64,000 nt of DNA from Peptococcaceae bacterium BRH_c8a (GTDB lineage Bacteria > Bacillota > Desulfotomaculia > Desulfotomaculales > Desulfallaceae), in NCBI GenBank assembly GCA_000961575.1, contig LADP01000031.1, positions 62,001-126,000 of the forward strand, read 5' to 3'. A program made the translations under genes and the position numbers. Shown in pieces: positions 42,715 to 51,808 of the stretch. The stretch's first letter is position 1; every line of letters begins with the position of its first letter. The notes beneath the pieces were generated by a model, which ran no database searches, had not been told where the DNA came from, and saw only the letters and a program-made list of their open reading frames with translations.

Positions 42715-42984
42715 TCAAATTCCAATCCCGCTGAACAGTCTTAACACCAGCATTTGAAGCACTTTCAAAACCAAAAAAAGGGCAATGGGCGAAAAATCAA
42801 ACATGCCCATGGGCGGTATGTAGCGTCTGAAAAAGCCAAGCACCGGTTCAGTAATTTCGAAAATAAAACGCACTCCGGGCTGGTATGGGTTAATCTTGAT
42901 CAGGGATAAGATAATGCGGATAATAATTATATAAATATAAACTTCAATTGCCCAGTATAGCAGGTCAGCCAAGCTGATAGTCAT
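42715..42984 (-). CDS. YggT family membrane protein
   Basis: 89 aa with two helices (about 9-28 and 62-84). Signs: YWAIEVYIYIIIIRIILSLIKINPYQPGVRFIFEITEPVLGFFRRYIPPMGMFDFSPIALFLVLKVL with the NP...P conserved loop EPVL-FFRRYIPP. Role uncertain; the YlmG homologues in plastids and bacteria affect membrane or division organisation. Short spacing to ylmH (22 bp) and proC (60 bp). Confidence 0.9.
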   Translation of the reverse strand: MTISLADLLYWAIEVYIYIIIIRIILSLIKINPYQPGVRFIFEITEPVLGFFRRYIPPMGMFDFSPIALFLVLKVLQMLVLRLFSGIGI

Positions 42985-43044
42985 AAATTCACCTCGTCGT
43001 TTTACTTGTGCAGTGACACAAAATTATTTGAACAGTCAAACACA

Positions 43045-43866
43045 CTATTTTCCCTCGGACATTTGTCGGGATCGCCGACAGGCGTTCTCCACAGCTTTCC
43101 CTATCACAGCCCGCAAGTTCCCTTCTTCCAGAGCATAAAGCCCTTCGATAGTGGTGCCTCCAGGTGTAGTAACCATGTCTTTAAGCACACCGGGATGACT
43201 ACCTGTTTCCAGTAGCATCCGGGATGCCCCCAGCATTGTCTGTGCCGCCAGAGCCAGTGAGATTTCCCGAGACAGTCCGGCGCGAACTCCGGCGTCTGCC
43301 ATGGCCTCGGCTATAACATACATATATGCGGGGCCACTACCGCTAAGACCTGTCACAGCATCCATCAAGTTTTCCACCACCGGCACCGCTAGCCCCACAG
43401 CACCAAACAGGGTCAGGGCCAGCTGACGGTGACTTTCAGATGCCCATCTGCCGCTGCAGACTGCGGTGGCGCCGGCACCCACCAGCAGCGGAGTATTGGG
43501 CATCACCCTGACTACGGGCACCTTGCCCACCAATAGTTTTTCTATAAATCCGGTGGTTATGCCGGCTGCGATAGAAATAACCGTTTGGTTTTCGTTAATA
43601 TGGCCGCCGGTTTGCGCAAGCACATCACCAATCACATATGGTTTAACAGCTAGGATTAATAAATCGGCATGGTGTACTACCTCGGTATTATCCCGGATAG
43701 CGGCAACTCCGTATTTATTTTGCAAGTGTTCCCTGCGCCCGTCACTCATGTCACTGACTATTATATGTTTGGGCGTTACCAAACCAGCGTTTAAAATACC
43801 GGAAATTATAGCCTCGGCCATAGCACCGCCGCCGATTATTCCGATTCTCTTATTGTTTAGCGGCAT
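43045..43866 (-). CDS. proC: Pyrroline-5-carboxylate reductase
   Basis: 273 aa. NAD(P)-binding IGIIGGGAMAEAIISG (8-23), then LAVKPYVIGDVL. ProC motifs VRVMPNTPLLVGAGATAVC and the C-terminal LSGSGPAYMYVIAEAMADAGVRAGLSREISLALAAQTMLGASRMLLETG, DMVTTPGGTTIEGLYALEEG. It reduces pyrroline-5-carboxylate to proline. Often found in this division cluster in Gram-positive bacteria. Confidence 0.95.
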   Translation of the reverse strand: MPLNNKRIGIIGGGAMAEAIISGILNAGLVTPKHIIVSDMSDGRREHLQNKYGVAAIRDNTEVVHHADLLILAVKPYVIGDVLAQTGGHINENQTVISIAAGITTGFIEKLLVGKVPVVRVMPNTPLLVGAGATAVCSGRWASESHRQLALTLFGAVGLAVPVVENLMDAVTGLSGSGPAYMYVIAEAMADAGVRAGLSREISLALAAQTMLGASRMLLETGSHPGVLKDMVTTPGGTTIEGLYALEEGNLRAVIGKAVENACRRSRQMSEGK

Positions 43867-43887
43867 TTACGAAAACATCCTTCCCGG

Positions 43888-44334
43888 TTATGGTTTCAGC
43901 CAGGCAAAAATACCCTTTTCACTAAGTTGTTCCCCCAGGTCGCCGTCAATTTCAATATTGCTGGGAACAGATAAAAATATACCCTTGCCCACTTTTTGGA
44001 TACTGCCGTTTAATGCGTAAGTGGCACCCATAACAAAATCCACCACTCGTTTGGCCAGGTCGGGCTCGGCATGCTCAAGGTTTATTATCACCGGCCGCCT
44101 GTTTTTAAGGTTGTCCGCAATTGCCTGTACACTGTCAAAAGAGGTGGGCTCCATTACCACCACTCGCACTTGGCGCTGCGCATGCAGGCTTACCACCTGT
44201 CCGCGGCTTTTCCTGGACTTGGACTGCTGGCTCCGGTCTTCTTCGCCAAGGGCATCGTCACGCTCGTTGTCGACATCCAGCGGCTCATCCTCAAAGCCCA
44301 TGAAATTTAACATCTTGTCCATCAATTTTGGCAT
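43888..44334 (-). CDS. sepF: Cell division protein SepF
   Basis: 148 aa, standard SepF. N-terminal MPKLMDKMLNFMGF membrane-targeting helix, an acidic linker to about residue 50, then the SepF core (MEPTSFDSVQAIADNLKNRRPVIINLEHAEPDLAKRVVDFVMGATYALNGSIQKVGKGIFLSVPSNIEI). SepF binds FtsZ and anchors the Z-ring to the membrane. Starts after a repeat-bearing gap (44371-44440). Confidence 0.94.
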   Translation of the reverse strand: MPKLMDKMLNFMGFEDEPLDVDNERDDALGEEDRSQQSKSRKSRGQVVSLHAQRQVRVVVMEPTSFDSVQAIADNLKNRRPVIINLEHAEPDLAKRVVDFVMGATYALNGSIQKVGKGIFLSVPSNIEIDGDLGEQLSEKGIFAWLKP

Positions 44335-44370
44335 TTTAGCCCACCCCTTTGTTACTATTCAAGGTAATTT

Positions 44371-44440
44371 AGTATTCAGAATGACCCGAGACGTTAAATT
44401 GTTCCTTCATTCTGACTTCTGACTTCTGACTTCTGACTAC
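44371..44440. repeat. Heptamer-arm element, copy G
   Basis: ATTCAGAATGACCCGAGACG, AT-rich core, then ATTCTGACTTCTGACTTCTGA continuing to CTGACTAC. Same core as copies D and E; between yggS and sepF. Confidence 0.73.
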
Positions 44441-44446
44441 TTAACC

Positions 44447-45133
44447 CTAATACCTACGGGCCCCAAAAATGGCCGTGCCCAGGCGCAACATATTGGCGCC
44501 TTCCTCAACCGCCACCTCAAAATCATTGGTCATGCCCATGGAAAGCAATTCCAAACCGCTGCCGGGCAATTTTTCATTACAGCGCCCGCCCAGCAGGCGC
44601 AGTTCACGGAAGAATGGCCTGGTTTCTTCGGGATTATCGACATACGGAGCTATGGTCATTAATCCTTTCACCTTAATATGGTGTAAATCCTGCAGAGCTA
44701 CCAAAAAATCCATTAATTCACTGGAATTAATCCCAAATTTGGTATCTTCACCGGAAACATTAACTTGGATTAGCATTGGAACAATTAAATCCTGTTCGGT
44801 TGCCTGCCGGTCAATCTCCTGGGCCAGCTTCCACCGGTCCAAAGAATGAATCAGTTCCACCCGGCCCACCACGCCTTTTACCTTGTTGGTCTGCAGGTGG
44901 CCAATCATGTGCCAACGCGCTTGGGGTGGCAATTGTTCGGCCTTAGTTATCATCTCCTGAACCCGGTTCTCGCCCAGGTCTTCAATACCCGTATCTAAAA
45001 CTTTCTTGATGCGGTCTGCCGGTACATGCTTGGTAACGGCAATTATTTTTATATCCCCGGGGTTGCGACCCGATCTGCGAGCAGCAGCCTCTATTTTGCT
45101 AACAATATGCTGCAAATTTTCATGTACACTCAA
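44447..45133 (-). CDS. YggS family PLP-dependent homeostasis protein
   Basis: 228 aa from a TTG at 45133, chosen because GGAGG lies 8 nt upstream; the long ATG frame extends 25 codons more and would overlap the previous gene. Signature: IKIIAVTKHVPADRIKKVLDTGIEDLGENRVQEMITKAEQLP (PLP Lys in VTKHV), WHMIGHLQTNKVK, MGMTNDFEVAVEEGANMLRLGTAIFG. YggS/YlmE/PLPBP binds pyridoxal phosphate and balances its pool. Ribosome site sits inside the end of the HlyD-like gene. Confidence 0.91.
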   Translation of the reverse strand: MSVHENLQHIVSKIEAAARRSGRNPGDIKIIAVTKHVPADRIKKVLDTGIEDLGENRVQEMITKAEQLPPQARWHMIGHLQTNKVKGVVGRVELIHSLDRWKLAQEIDRQATEQDLIVPMLIQVNVSGEDTKFGINSSELMDFLVALQDLHHIKVKGLMTIAPYVDNPEETRPFFRELRLLGGRCNEKLPGSGLELLSMGMTNDFEVAVEEGANMLRLGTAIFGARRY

Positions 45134-45137
45134 AAGA

Positions 45138-46085
45138 TTAACCTCCGGTCCCCAGCCGGGCACCTTCCCTGACCCGTTCCGGGTTGCTAATATAACGCAG
45201 TGCATCATTAAGGTTGCTGCCGGTTATAGAAACCGTATCATCCAGACGGTCGTTTACCGATACTGGAACCCAGTTGACCCGCTGCCTTAAAGCTACATAA
45301 ATACCGGGCTCCCCATCTTTAAAAACCACCGCTTCCCTGGGAACCAGCCAGCCCGACAGCCTGCGGATAACCAGCTCCATGTGTAAGTTACGCAGGTGGA
45401 CGAACTCGTCCGGATAATCACGCATCTCTACCACCAGGTAGACGTCGCTGCCCGCTGACCTGACATCCTTTACTTGGCCCGCCAATTCCTGGCCTTTATA
45501 TACAAAGTGAACCGTTTCACCTGTTCGAAATGACCGGGCTGCTTCAGACCCTTGGTTTTCCCATTGAACATGCATAAACAATGGTTGGAGGTTATCTACA
45601 ACTTTACCAAAATATTGGCCGCTGTCAACTGTGTTATCGGCCGGCGGTGCTAGCGGCTTAATGTTTTCAACCGCCATAAGATCCAATTCGCCAATCATTT
45701 CAGGTAACAGCAGGTTTTCCAGTCCGTCAACGTGGGTACAGAAAATTCCCGCCCTGGGGCTCCATACCGTGCTCTGACTTACGCCTTTAATTTCAGCCAG
45801 CGGAGTACCAACCCGCAGCCGTTCCCCGTCCCGCACTTTCAGTTCCACTTCTCCCGGCGCTGATGCCTTAAAAGACTCTTCGGTTCTGATTAGTAAACCC
45901 GAGGCCGGCGCAGTTTCGGTAATTTCATCGCGGGCCATGAACCTGATATCCAGCATCCGCTGCAACACCGCGCTTTTGGCCCAGGCCACGGAGACCCACA
46001 GAGCCCACAGTAAAAGGCCGGTTATGCAAAAGGTTATGATTAATGCGGGAATAAAACGGGCGGGGCGTATCTTATATTTTCCCAC
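45138..46085 (-). CDS. HlyD-like membrane protein in the division cluster
   Basis: 315 aa, one membrane helix (about 13-34). A biotinyl-lipoyl-like hairpin follows (IRTEESFKASAPGEVELKVRDGERLRVGTPLAEIKG, about 67-104), a long helical/beta region and a C-terminal barrel with LVPREAVVFKDGEPGIYVALRQRVNWVPVSV. It is a HlyD-type adaptor without a nearby pump gene. Orthologous genes between ylmE/yggS and other division genes appear common in Clostridia (recollection), function not established. Confidence 0.7.
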   Translation of the reverse strand: MGKYKIRPARFIPALIITFCITGLLLWALWVSVAWAKSAVLQRMLDIRFMARDEITETAPASGLLIRTEESFKASAPGEVELKVRDGERLRVGTPLAEIKGVSQSTVWSPRAGIFCTHVDGLENLLLPEMIGELDLMAVENIKPLAPPADNTVDSGQYFGKVVDNLQPLFMHVQWENQGSEAARSFRTGETVHFVYKGQELAGQVKDVRSAGSDVYLVVEMRDYPDEFVHLRNLHMELVIRRLSGWLVPREAVVFKDGEPGIYVALRQRVNWVPVSVNDRLDDTVSITGSNLNDALRYISNPERVREGARLGTGG

Positions 46086-46167
46086 ACCGCTCCCCCTTTA
46101 ATTATTAAGATGAGCTTGCATTTATATTAATTACAACTAAAAACATGAATGTCCTTCCTATAAAAGC

Positions 46168-46192
46168 AAAAAATGCCCCGCAGGGGGCAAAA
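46168..46192 (-). terminator. Terminator after phoU
   Basis: Leftward: GCCCCCTGCGGGGC hairpin followed by ATTTTTTGC. It separates phoU from the HlyD-like gene. Confidence 0.7.
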
Positions 46193-46208
46193 ATCCAATA
46201 ACCGGCAG

Positions 46209-46868
46209 TTAGTTTAATTCCCGTCTCTCGCCGGTCACCAGGTAGATAACCGCTTCCCCGATGTTGGTGGCATGATCGGCAATCCGTTCGATATACCTGT
46301 TAACGTACAACAGGTAAGCCATTTGGTATGAGTTGGCGGGATGTTCCTTAACACAGCCAATTAATTCGCGAAAAATTCGATTATAAATAAAATCCACCAA
46401 ATCATCCATGGCGCACATGGCCTTGGCTTTTTCGACGTTCCTGGTCACATAAGCATCCAGCCCGTCCTTTACCATTTGCTGCACTATATCAGCCATCTCG
46501 GGGATATATTCCACAGGATGGGCGGTCAACGCCCCGCCGGACAGACACATGGTGGCCCGGGATATATCCACACAGTGGTCGCCCATGCGCTCCAGGCTGA
46601 TTATAATTTTGATACCGGTCACCGCCATCCGCAGATCCCCGGCCAGGGGCTGCTGAGTAGCTATTACCCGGACACACTTTTCTTCAATCTCCAGGCATAA
46701 CTGATCAATTAACTCATCCTTCATAATCACTTGCCCGGCTGCGGCAACATCCAGGCTTATTAGGGCCTGTACGGAATCATACAGGGCTTGCTCCACAAGG
46801 CTGCCCAGTCTAAGGATATCCTGCTGGATTTCTTTAAGCTGTTTATCAAAATTATGTCTGGCTGCCAT
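46209..46868 (-). CDS. phoU: Phosphate signaling complex protein PhoU
   Basis: 219 aa, standard PhoU of two three-helix bundles. FDKQLKEIQQDILRLGSLVEQALYDSV opens the first, IISLERMGDHCVDISRATM carries the metal site EhMGDH-like motif, and YIERIADHATNIGEAVIYLVTGE repeats it near 195-215. It represses Pho signalling when phosphate is ample by acting on PhoR. No pst transporter genes are in the window; the HK/RR pair upstream is presumably its partner. Confidence 0.92.
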   Translation of the reverse strand: MAARHNFDKQLKEIQQDILRLGSLVEQALYDSVQALISLDVAAAGQVIMKDELIDQLCLEIEEKCVRVIATQQPLAGDLRMAVTGIKIIISLERMGDHCVDISRATMCLSGGALTAHPVEYIPEMADIVQQMVKDGLDAYVTRNVEKAKAMCAMDDLVDFIYNRIFRELIGCVKEHPANSYQMAYLLYVNRYIERIADHATNIGEAVIYLVTGERRELN

Positions 46869-47032
46869 TGTTTAACCCCCTGTCTGGCGATACACATCCT
46901 CCGCCGCTGTTTCCCATTACGGTTTGTGATTGAATGCACCTGCAATATTATTAACACCATTTGGAATTTATTAATTATATCAGAACATTAAATACTTCAG
47001 TATAGATTTATATAGATTCGGATTATTTAAAG

Positions 47033-48439
47033 TTATTGGAGGTAAAAAGAATCTGTGGCCGGCGGTGTCACGGGCATTTCCAGCGGCAAGAAAATAGAAA
47101 AAACAGTACCTTTGCCGATCACACTTTTGACATCTACCCTGCCCCCGTGCCCCTTGACAATATGTTTGACAATGGCCAGGCCCAAACCGGTGCCGCCTAG
47201 GCCCCTGGTGCGAGCCTTTTCTACCCGGTAAAATCTTTCGAATATGCGCGGCAAGTTTTCGGCGGGAATACCAACACCGTTATCGGCCACGTCAATTCTT
47301 ATTTCGTCCCCTTCCACCTGGGCGCTTATGGTGATAGTACCGCCTTGCGGTGTATACTTGATGGCATTGTCCACCAAGTTAATCAGCACCTGAGCCAAAA
47401 GATCCGGATCCCCGAAAAGGCGGGGCAACCGCGGCTGCAGACTGGCCTTGATAGCAATTTGTTTATCCTCGGCCCGGGAACCGCAAACGGTCAGCACCTG
47501 ATCTACCAAGGTACCGATATCCTCACGCTGCCAGCGGTGTACCACCCGCCGCTCTTCAATCCGGGACAGATCCAAAAGGTCATCCACCAGGTTGGATAGT
47601 CTGGCAGTTTCAGTGGCAATAATACCCAGAAAGTGCCGGGTCATTTGGGGATCTTCGGTACCGCTGTCCTGCAAGGTCTCAACAAATCCTCGAATTGAAG
47701 TTAGCGGTGTTCGCAGTTCGTGAGACACGTTGGACATAAATTCACTGCGCATTTGCTCCATCCGTTTGCGCTCGGAAATATCCCGCAGTAACACCACCAT
47801 GCCGCCCTTGGTGTTACCCACCAGTGGCGTGGCCCGCAATATAAATATTCGTGGTTCCGGGGAAATAATGGCTACTTCTCTGACCAACTGGCTGTTGGTG
47901 GCCTGTACCCGTTGCAGCACCATGTCCAAATCGAAATTGCGGATTACTTCGACGACACTCCGGCCTACGCAATCGGCCTGGGGGATACCAAAAGTCGTTT
48001 CCACCGCCGGGTTGACCATAATGATACGCCCCTTGCGATCTAGAGCCAGTACCACATCCGACATACTGTCCAGCATGGCCTGGGCGCGGTCTTTTTCTGC
48101 GGTTATCTCATCGATAGTGTGTCTGAGGCGATCGGCCATATCATTAATGCTTTTGGCTAGGTCACCAAACTCATCCTGACTGCTGATACTGAGCCTGCGG
48201 CTCAGATTACCCCGGGCAATGTCGCGGGCAGCTTCAATAACTTCGTTAAGCGGGCCGATGACCCGCCTATAAAGCACAATGGCCAAAAAGGCTGAGAATA
48301 ACAGCGATATGGCCACCATAACCCCAATTGCGATTTTATCTCCAGCATAATTTAGGAGGGTGAAAAAGACTAGGAGCATAAAGAAATAAATGGCTACCGA
48401 GCGCCAGCCTATTCCTTCCAGCATACTCCGTACTCTCAA
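47033..48439 (-). CDS. PhoR/ResE-type sensor histidine kinase
   Basis: 468 aa. Two membrane helices close together near residues 11-52 with almost no outside loop, a HAMP domain (about 53-105), a PAS domain (about 110-200), HisKA with phospho-acceptor His in SNVSHELRTPLTSIRGFVETL (about 237) and HATPase with N box NLVDNAIKYTPQG, G1 DNGVGIPAENL and LGGTGLGLAIVKHIVK. Lacking an extracellular sensor, it should read a signal inside the cell, through PAS or by interaction with PhoU/PhoR-type partners. Its start overlaps the response-regulator stop by 4 bp. Confidence 0.92.
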   Translation of the reverse strand: MRVRSMLEGIGWRSVAIYFFMLLVFFTLLNYAGDKIAIGVMVAISLLFSAFLAIVLYRRVIGPLNEVIEAARDIARGNLSRRLSISSQDEFGDLAKSINDMADRLRHTIDEITAEKDRAQAMLDSMSDVVLALDRKGRIIMVNPAVETTFGIPQADCVGRSVVEVIRNFDLDMVLQRVQATNSQLVREVAIISPEPRIFILRATPLVGNTKGGMVVLLRDISERKRMEQMRSEFMSNVSHELRTPLTSIRGFVETLQDSGTEDPQMTRHFLGIIATETARLSNLVDDLLDLSRIEERRVVHRWQREDIGTLVDQVLTVCGSRAEDKQIAIKASLQPRLPRLFGDPDLLAQVLINLVDNAIKYTPQGGTITISAQVEGDEIRIDVADNGVGIPAENLPRIFERFYRVEKARTRGLGGTGLGLAIVKHIVKGHGGRVDVKSVIGKGTVFSIFLPLEMPVTPPATDSFYLQ

Positions 48440-49146
48440 CGGGGCACCTCCCTGAATCGGTAGCCTACCCCTCGCACGGTTTCAATGTATAGAGGCATTC
48501 CGGGGTATTTTTCCAATTTTTGTCTCAGGTGACGAATATGCACATCCACCGTCCGGGAATCACCGGCAAAGTCGTAACCCCAAATTTTTTCCAGTAACTG
48601 ATCCCGAGAAAATACCTTGCCCGGCTCCGATGCCAAAAACCGCAACAATTCAAATTCCTTGGGGGTAAGGTCTTGGCGCTCACCGTCCACTAGTACCTCA
48701 AACCGATCCTGGTCAATGACCAGGCGGCCAAGCACCATCCTTTTATCGCCGCCCGGGGAACGTTCCATGCCGGCGGTTCCGAACCGGCGCAGCCTGGCCT
48801 TAATACGAGCCAGCAATTCTCGGGGGCTAAATGGTTTGGTCACATAGTCGTCAGCTCCGATTTCCAGGCCTAGTATACGATCTAGTTCCTCACCGCGAGC
48901 GCTGAGCATAATTACAGGGATGTTTCTGGTCGCCTCGTTTTGACGCAGCTGTCGGCATACTTCAAGGCCGTCCAATGAAGGTATCATGATGTCCAGGACT
49001 ATTAAATCAGGTTTTTTAGCCAGAGCAATTTTAATGGCTTCCAAGCCGTCGTAGGCCGCCAGGACTTCGAAACCTTCCCGCACCAGATTAAATTTAACCA
49101 GTTCTACAATGTTTTTCTCATCGTCCACCATGAGTATCCTGTACAT
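48436..49146 (-). CDS. OmpR/PhoB-type response regulator
   Basis: 236 aa. Receiver domain: RILMVDDEKNIVELVKFNL, phospho-Asp in DLIVLDIMIPSLDG (D52), T/S VIMLSARGEE and K in DDYVTKPFSPREL. C-terminal winged helix from about 125: LTPKEFELLRFLASEPGKVFSRDQLLEKIWGYDF, DSRTVDVHIRHLRQKLE, ETVRGVGYRF. With phoU two genes downstream it is the likely PhoP/PhoB. First of the pair; pgeF lies 3 bp upstream. Confidence 0.94.
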   Translation of the reverse strand: MYRILMVDDEKNIVELVKFNLVREGFEVLAAYDGLEAIKIALAKKPDLIVLDIMIPSLDGLEVCRQLRQNEATRNIPVIMLSARGEELDRILGLEIGADDYVTKPFSPRELLARIKARLRRFGTAGMERSPGGDKRMVLGRLVIDQDRFEVLVDGERQDLTPKEFELLRFLASEPGKVFSRDQLLEKIWGYDFAGDSRTVDVHIRHLRQKLEKYPGMPLYIETVRGVGYRFREVPR

Positions 49147-49149
49147 GGA

Positions 49150-49977
49150 TTAACCTCCGCTCAGCATAATAAACGAAGCCATCCGCCCTGTCCGTCCACT
49201 TTGCTTGCGATGCGAGAAAAACAGGTCTTCGCGACAGGCGGTGCAGTAACCCGATAGTGTTATATTTGCGGCCTTGATGCCTGCCTGCAACAAAACCCTG
49301 CGATTCAGTTCCGGCAGATCCAACCACCAATGGCCCGGCCGCCCAGGCGCTGCGCAATGGGATGCCCCGGGCAAACATTTTTCTACCTGGGCCACAACCT
49401 TTTCATCCACCTCGTAGCAGCATGGCCCAATGGACGGGCCTACGGCAACTAGGATGTTCGCCGCCCGGCATCCGTGCCTTTCGACCATGTGGCGGATAGT
49501 CTTTTCGCCGATACGCAGCACCGACCCCTTCCACCCGGCATGGGCCAAGGCGACCACCCGGCTAAATGGATCCAAGAAGAACAGGGGTACGCAGTCTGCA
49601 TAATAGCTGGACAGGATTAAACCCGGCTCCGCCGTAACCAGGGCATCAACCCCGGGCAAGGCGTCCCCGTTTGACCGGGCACCACGCCCGGCATGTTGAA
49701 AATCGACAGTCAGCACCCGGTCATCGTGTATCTGATCCGCCGCCACCAGCCGGTCAAGCCCGGCGCCCAGCATAACACACACCCGTTCCCTGTTGTTAAT
49801 CACGTTTTGCGGGTCATCGCCCACTTTAAAATCCATGTTCATTGAATCAAAAGGGGCCTGGCTGACACCGGTGTGCCTGGTGGTAAAAGCGTGCACTACA
49901 GCACCGGTGGCTGTAAAGGAAGGGATAGTCAGAGTAATTAAATTACCATCCTCTGTAAGTGCAAATCCAACCGGCAT
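49150..49977 (-). CDS. pgeF: PgeF/YfiH family (multicopper-oxidase-like, LACC1) protein
   Basis: 275 aa. Metal-site residues in AHAGWKGSVLRIGEKTI (His, about 142), VAVGPSIGPCCYEVDE (Cys) and a final His-bearing SGYCTACREDLFFSHRKQSGRTGR. The E. coli enzyme removes mis-incorporated L-Ser from peptidoglycan precursors, and related proteins act as purine nucleosidases. In Firmicutes it is often ylmD, in the sepF region, which fits here. The gene precedes the response regulator by 3 bp on the same strand. Confidence 0.87.
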   Translation of the reverse strand: MPVGFALTEDGNLITLTIPSFTATGAVVHAFTTRHTGVSQAPFDSMNMDFKVGDDPQNVINNRERVCVMLGAGLDRLVAADQIHDDRVLTVDFQHAGRGARSNGDALPGVDALVTAEPGLILSSYYADCVPLFFLDPFSRVVALAHAGWKGSVLRIGEKTIRHMVERHGCRAANILVAVGPSIGPCCYEVDEKVVAQVEKCLPGASHCAAPGRPGHWWLDLPELNRRVLLQAGIKAANITLSGYCTACREDLFFSHRKQSGRTGRMASFIMLSGG

Positions 49978-49997
49978 AAGTTTACTTCCTCTCCAGA

Positions 49998-51560
49998 TTA
50001 ACCCGCCTGGCTGGTTTTATCCAGTATCCCATTAATTTCTCGGATCCGCTTCATTACCCGTTCCAGTTCTGAGCGGGCCGGGGCAGAACTGGCAAAAATC
50101 TCCATTTTAACCGCTATTTCCTGATAAGCACTCAGCAGGTCTTCGGTCGTTAACACGGCACCCGGGGTTAAATTAACTGTTTCCTGCCATTGGGGGGCGT
50201 AGGCTTCCAGGCCCAATTTTTCCTGCATTAGCCCGGCCATGGTTTTCATGCCTTCGGGCTCACCGTGCACCAGAAATACCCGGCGGGGCTTATTCTTGAA
50301 CTTGCTCACCCAATCCAACAGCCCTTGCTGATCGGCATGGGAAGAATAAGCGTCAATGCGCCTTATATCCGCCTTAACTGCTACTTCCTCACCGTGAATA
50401 CGGATGGAAGTGGCACCGTTTAACAGGTGGTGACCCTTGGTGCCGGGGGCCTGGTAGCCAACGAACAGCACCGTGCATTCGGGGCGCCACAGGTTGTGTT
50501 TCAGATGGTGCTTAATACGCCCGGCATCGCACATGCCGCTGGCTGACAGTATAATAGCCCCGCCCGGGAGTGCATTCAGCATCCGGGACTCGTCGGTGGT
50601 GCGAGAAAAATGCAATTCCGGCATGGTCAGCGGATTTTCGCCGGCCATAATTAGTTTACTGGTTTCGATATCAAATAATTCAGGGTGCCGTCTAAATACT
50701 TCAGTAACCGCCACTGCCATAGGGCTGTCGATGTAAACTTTTACGGGGGGCAGTTTGTCGGCTAAAACCAGTTGATTAATATCGTAAAGCAAATCCTGGG
50801 TGCGTTCCACCGCAAAGGCCGGTATAATCAGGTTCCCGCCTTTCTGGTAGGTTTCCTTAATGACCTCGGCGAGTTTATCACTCCGGTTTTGGTCATTATC
50901 CTTGTGCAACCGGTTTCCGTATGTGCTTTCAATAACCAGGTAATCGGCTTCTTCTATAATAGTGGGGTCATGTACGTATGGTTTGCCCGGACTGCCCAGG
51001 TCGCCGGTAAATACCAGTTTAGTTGTGTTACCGCCTTCCCGGATCCACATCTCCAGGATGGAAGAGCCCAATATGTGCCCGGCGTCCACAAATCGCACGG
51101 AAATATCCTCGTCCAGCGCTATGATTTGATTATATCGAACCCGTTCAAAGTTTTTTACACACTCGTAGCCGTCTTCAGCGGTATAAATTGGGGTAAACAG
51201 TTTTTTACCCGCCCGCCTGGCTTTGCGGTTGAGCCGTTCTACTTCCATCTCTTGGATATGACCACTATCGGGGAGCATTACCTCCAGTAGGTCAACGCTA
51301 GCATCGGTGGCCAGCGCCCGCCCTTCAAAACCGTGCTTGAATAACCTGGGTATCTGTCCGCTATGGTCAATATGCGCGTGGGTCAACAGCAGGTAATCAA
51401 CGCTCTGGGGAGTCACCGCAAAGGGCTCGTAATTTCGCTCCCTGATTACCCGAGGCCCCTGAAACATACCGCAGTCCACCATTATTTTTTTGTCAGCAGT
51501 TTCCACCAGATGACAGGATCCTGTTACAGTCTGCGCTGCGCCGAGAAAAGTTATTTGCAT
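49998..51560 (-). CDS. Metallo-beta-lactamase / beta-CASP ribonuclease (YsH1-like)
   Basis: 520 aa. Zinc motif LLTHAHIDHSGQIPRLFKHG (about 58-77), then YGNRLHKDNDQNRSDKLAEVIKETYQKGGNLIIPAFAVERTQDLL, the beta-CASP domain, ILSASGMCDAGRIKHHLKHNLW, and C-terminal VKADIRRIDAYSSHADQQGLLDWV with the last metal His. It belongs to the RNA-specific beta-CASP nuclease group (KH-less CPSF73/YsH1 type), distinct from RNase J at 31888. Role in RNA processing presumed. The gap upstream (51561-51808) holds no supported feature. Confidence 0.88.
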   Translation of the reverse strand: MQITFLGAAQTVTGSCHLVETADKKIMVDCGMFQGPRVIRERNYEPFAVTPQSVDYLLLTHAHIDHSGQIPRLFKHGFEGRALATDASVDLLEVMLPDSGHIQEMEVERLNRKARRAGKKLFTPIYTAEDGYECVKNFERVRYNQIIALDEDISVRFVDAGHILGSSILEMWIREGGNTTKLVFTGDLGSPGKPYVHDPTIIEEADYLVIESTYGNRLHKDNDQNRSDKLAEVIKETYQKGGNLIIPAFAVERTQDLLYDINQLVLADKLPPVKVYIDSPMAVAVTEVFRRHPELFDIETSKLIMAGENPLTMPELHFSRTTDESRMLNALPGGAIILSASGMCDAGRIKHHLKHNLWRPECTVLFVGYQAPGTKGHHLLNGATSIRIHGEEVAVKADIRRIDAYSSHADQQGLLDWVSKFKNKPRRVFLVHGEPEGMKTMAGLMQEKLGLEAYAPQWQETVNLTPGAVLTTEDLLSAYQEIAVKMEIFASSAPARSELERVMKRIREINGILDKTSQAG

Positions 51561-51808
51561 TATGCATGCCTCCAGTATGTAATATTGAGCTTATATTAAA
51601 GAATTTCCGTGCTCGTTGTTTAACTACATACTAATTCACTGCCTTAACCGTCATTCCCTGCCGGAAAAAGTCAAAAACTAGTGCCTTGGCTGGTTAATCT
51701 TTGCCCACTGTTGCAAATTGTTCAGTTCGACACCATGATGAAAGCGTGCAGGACTTGACATAAAAAGCCGCAGGCCATAAATTTATATAGGAAGGGAGTG
51801 TATAAAAA

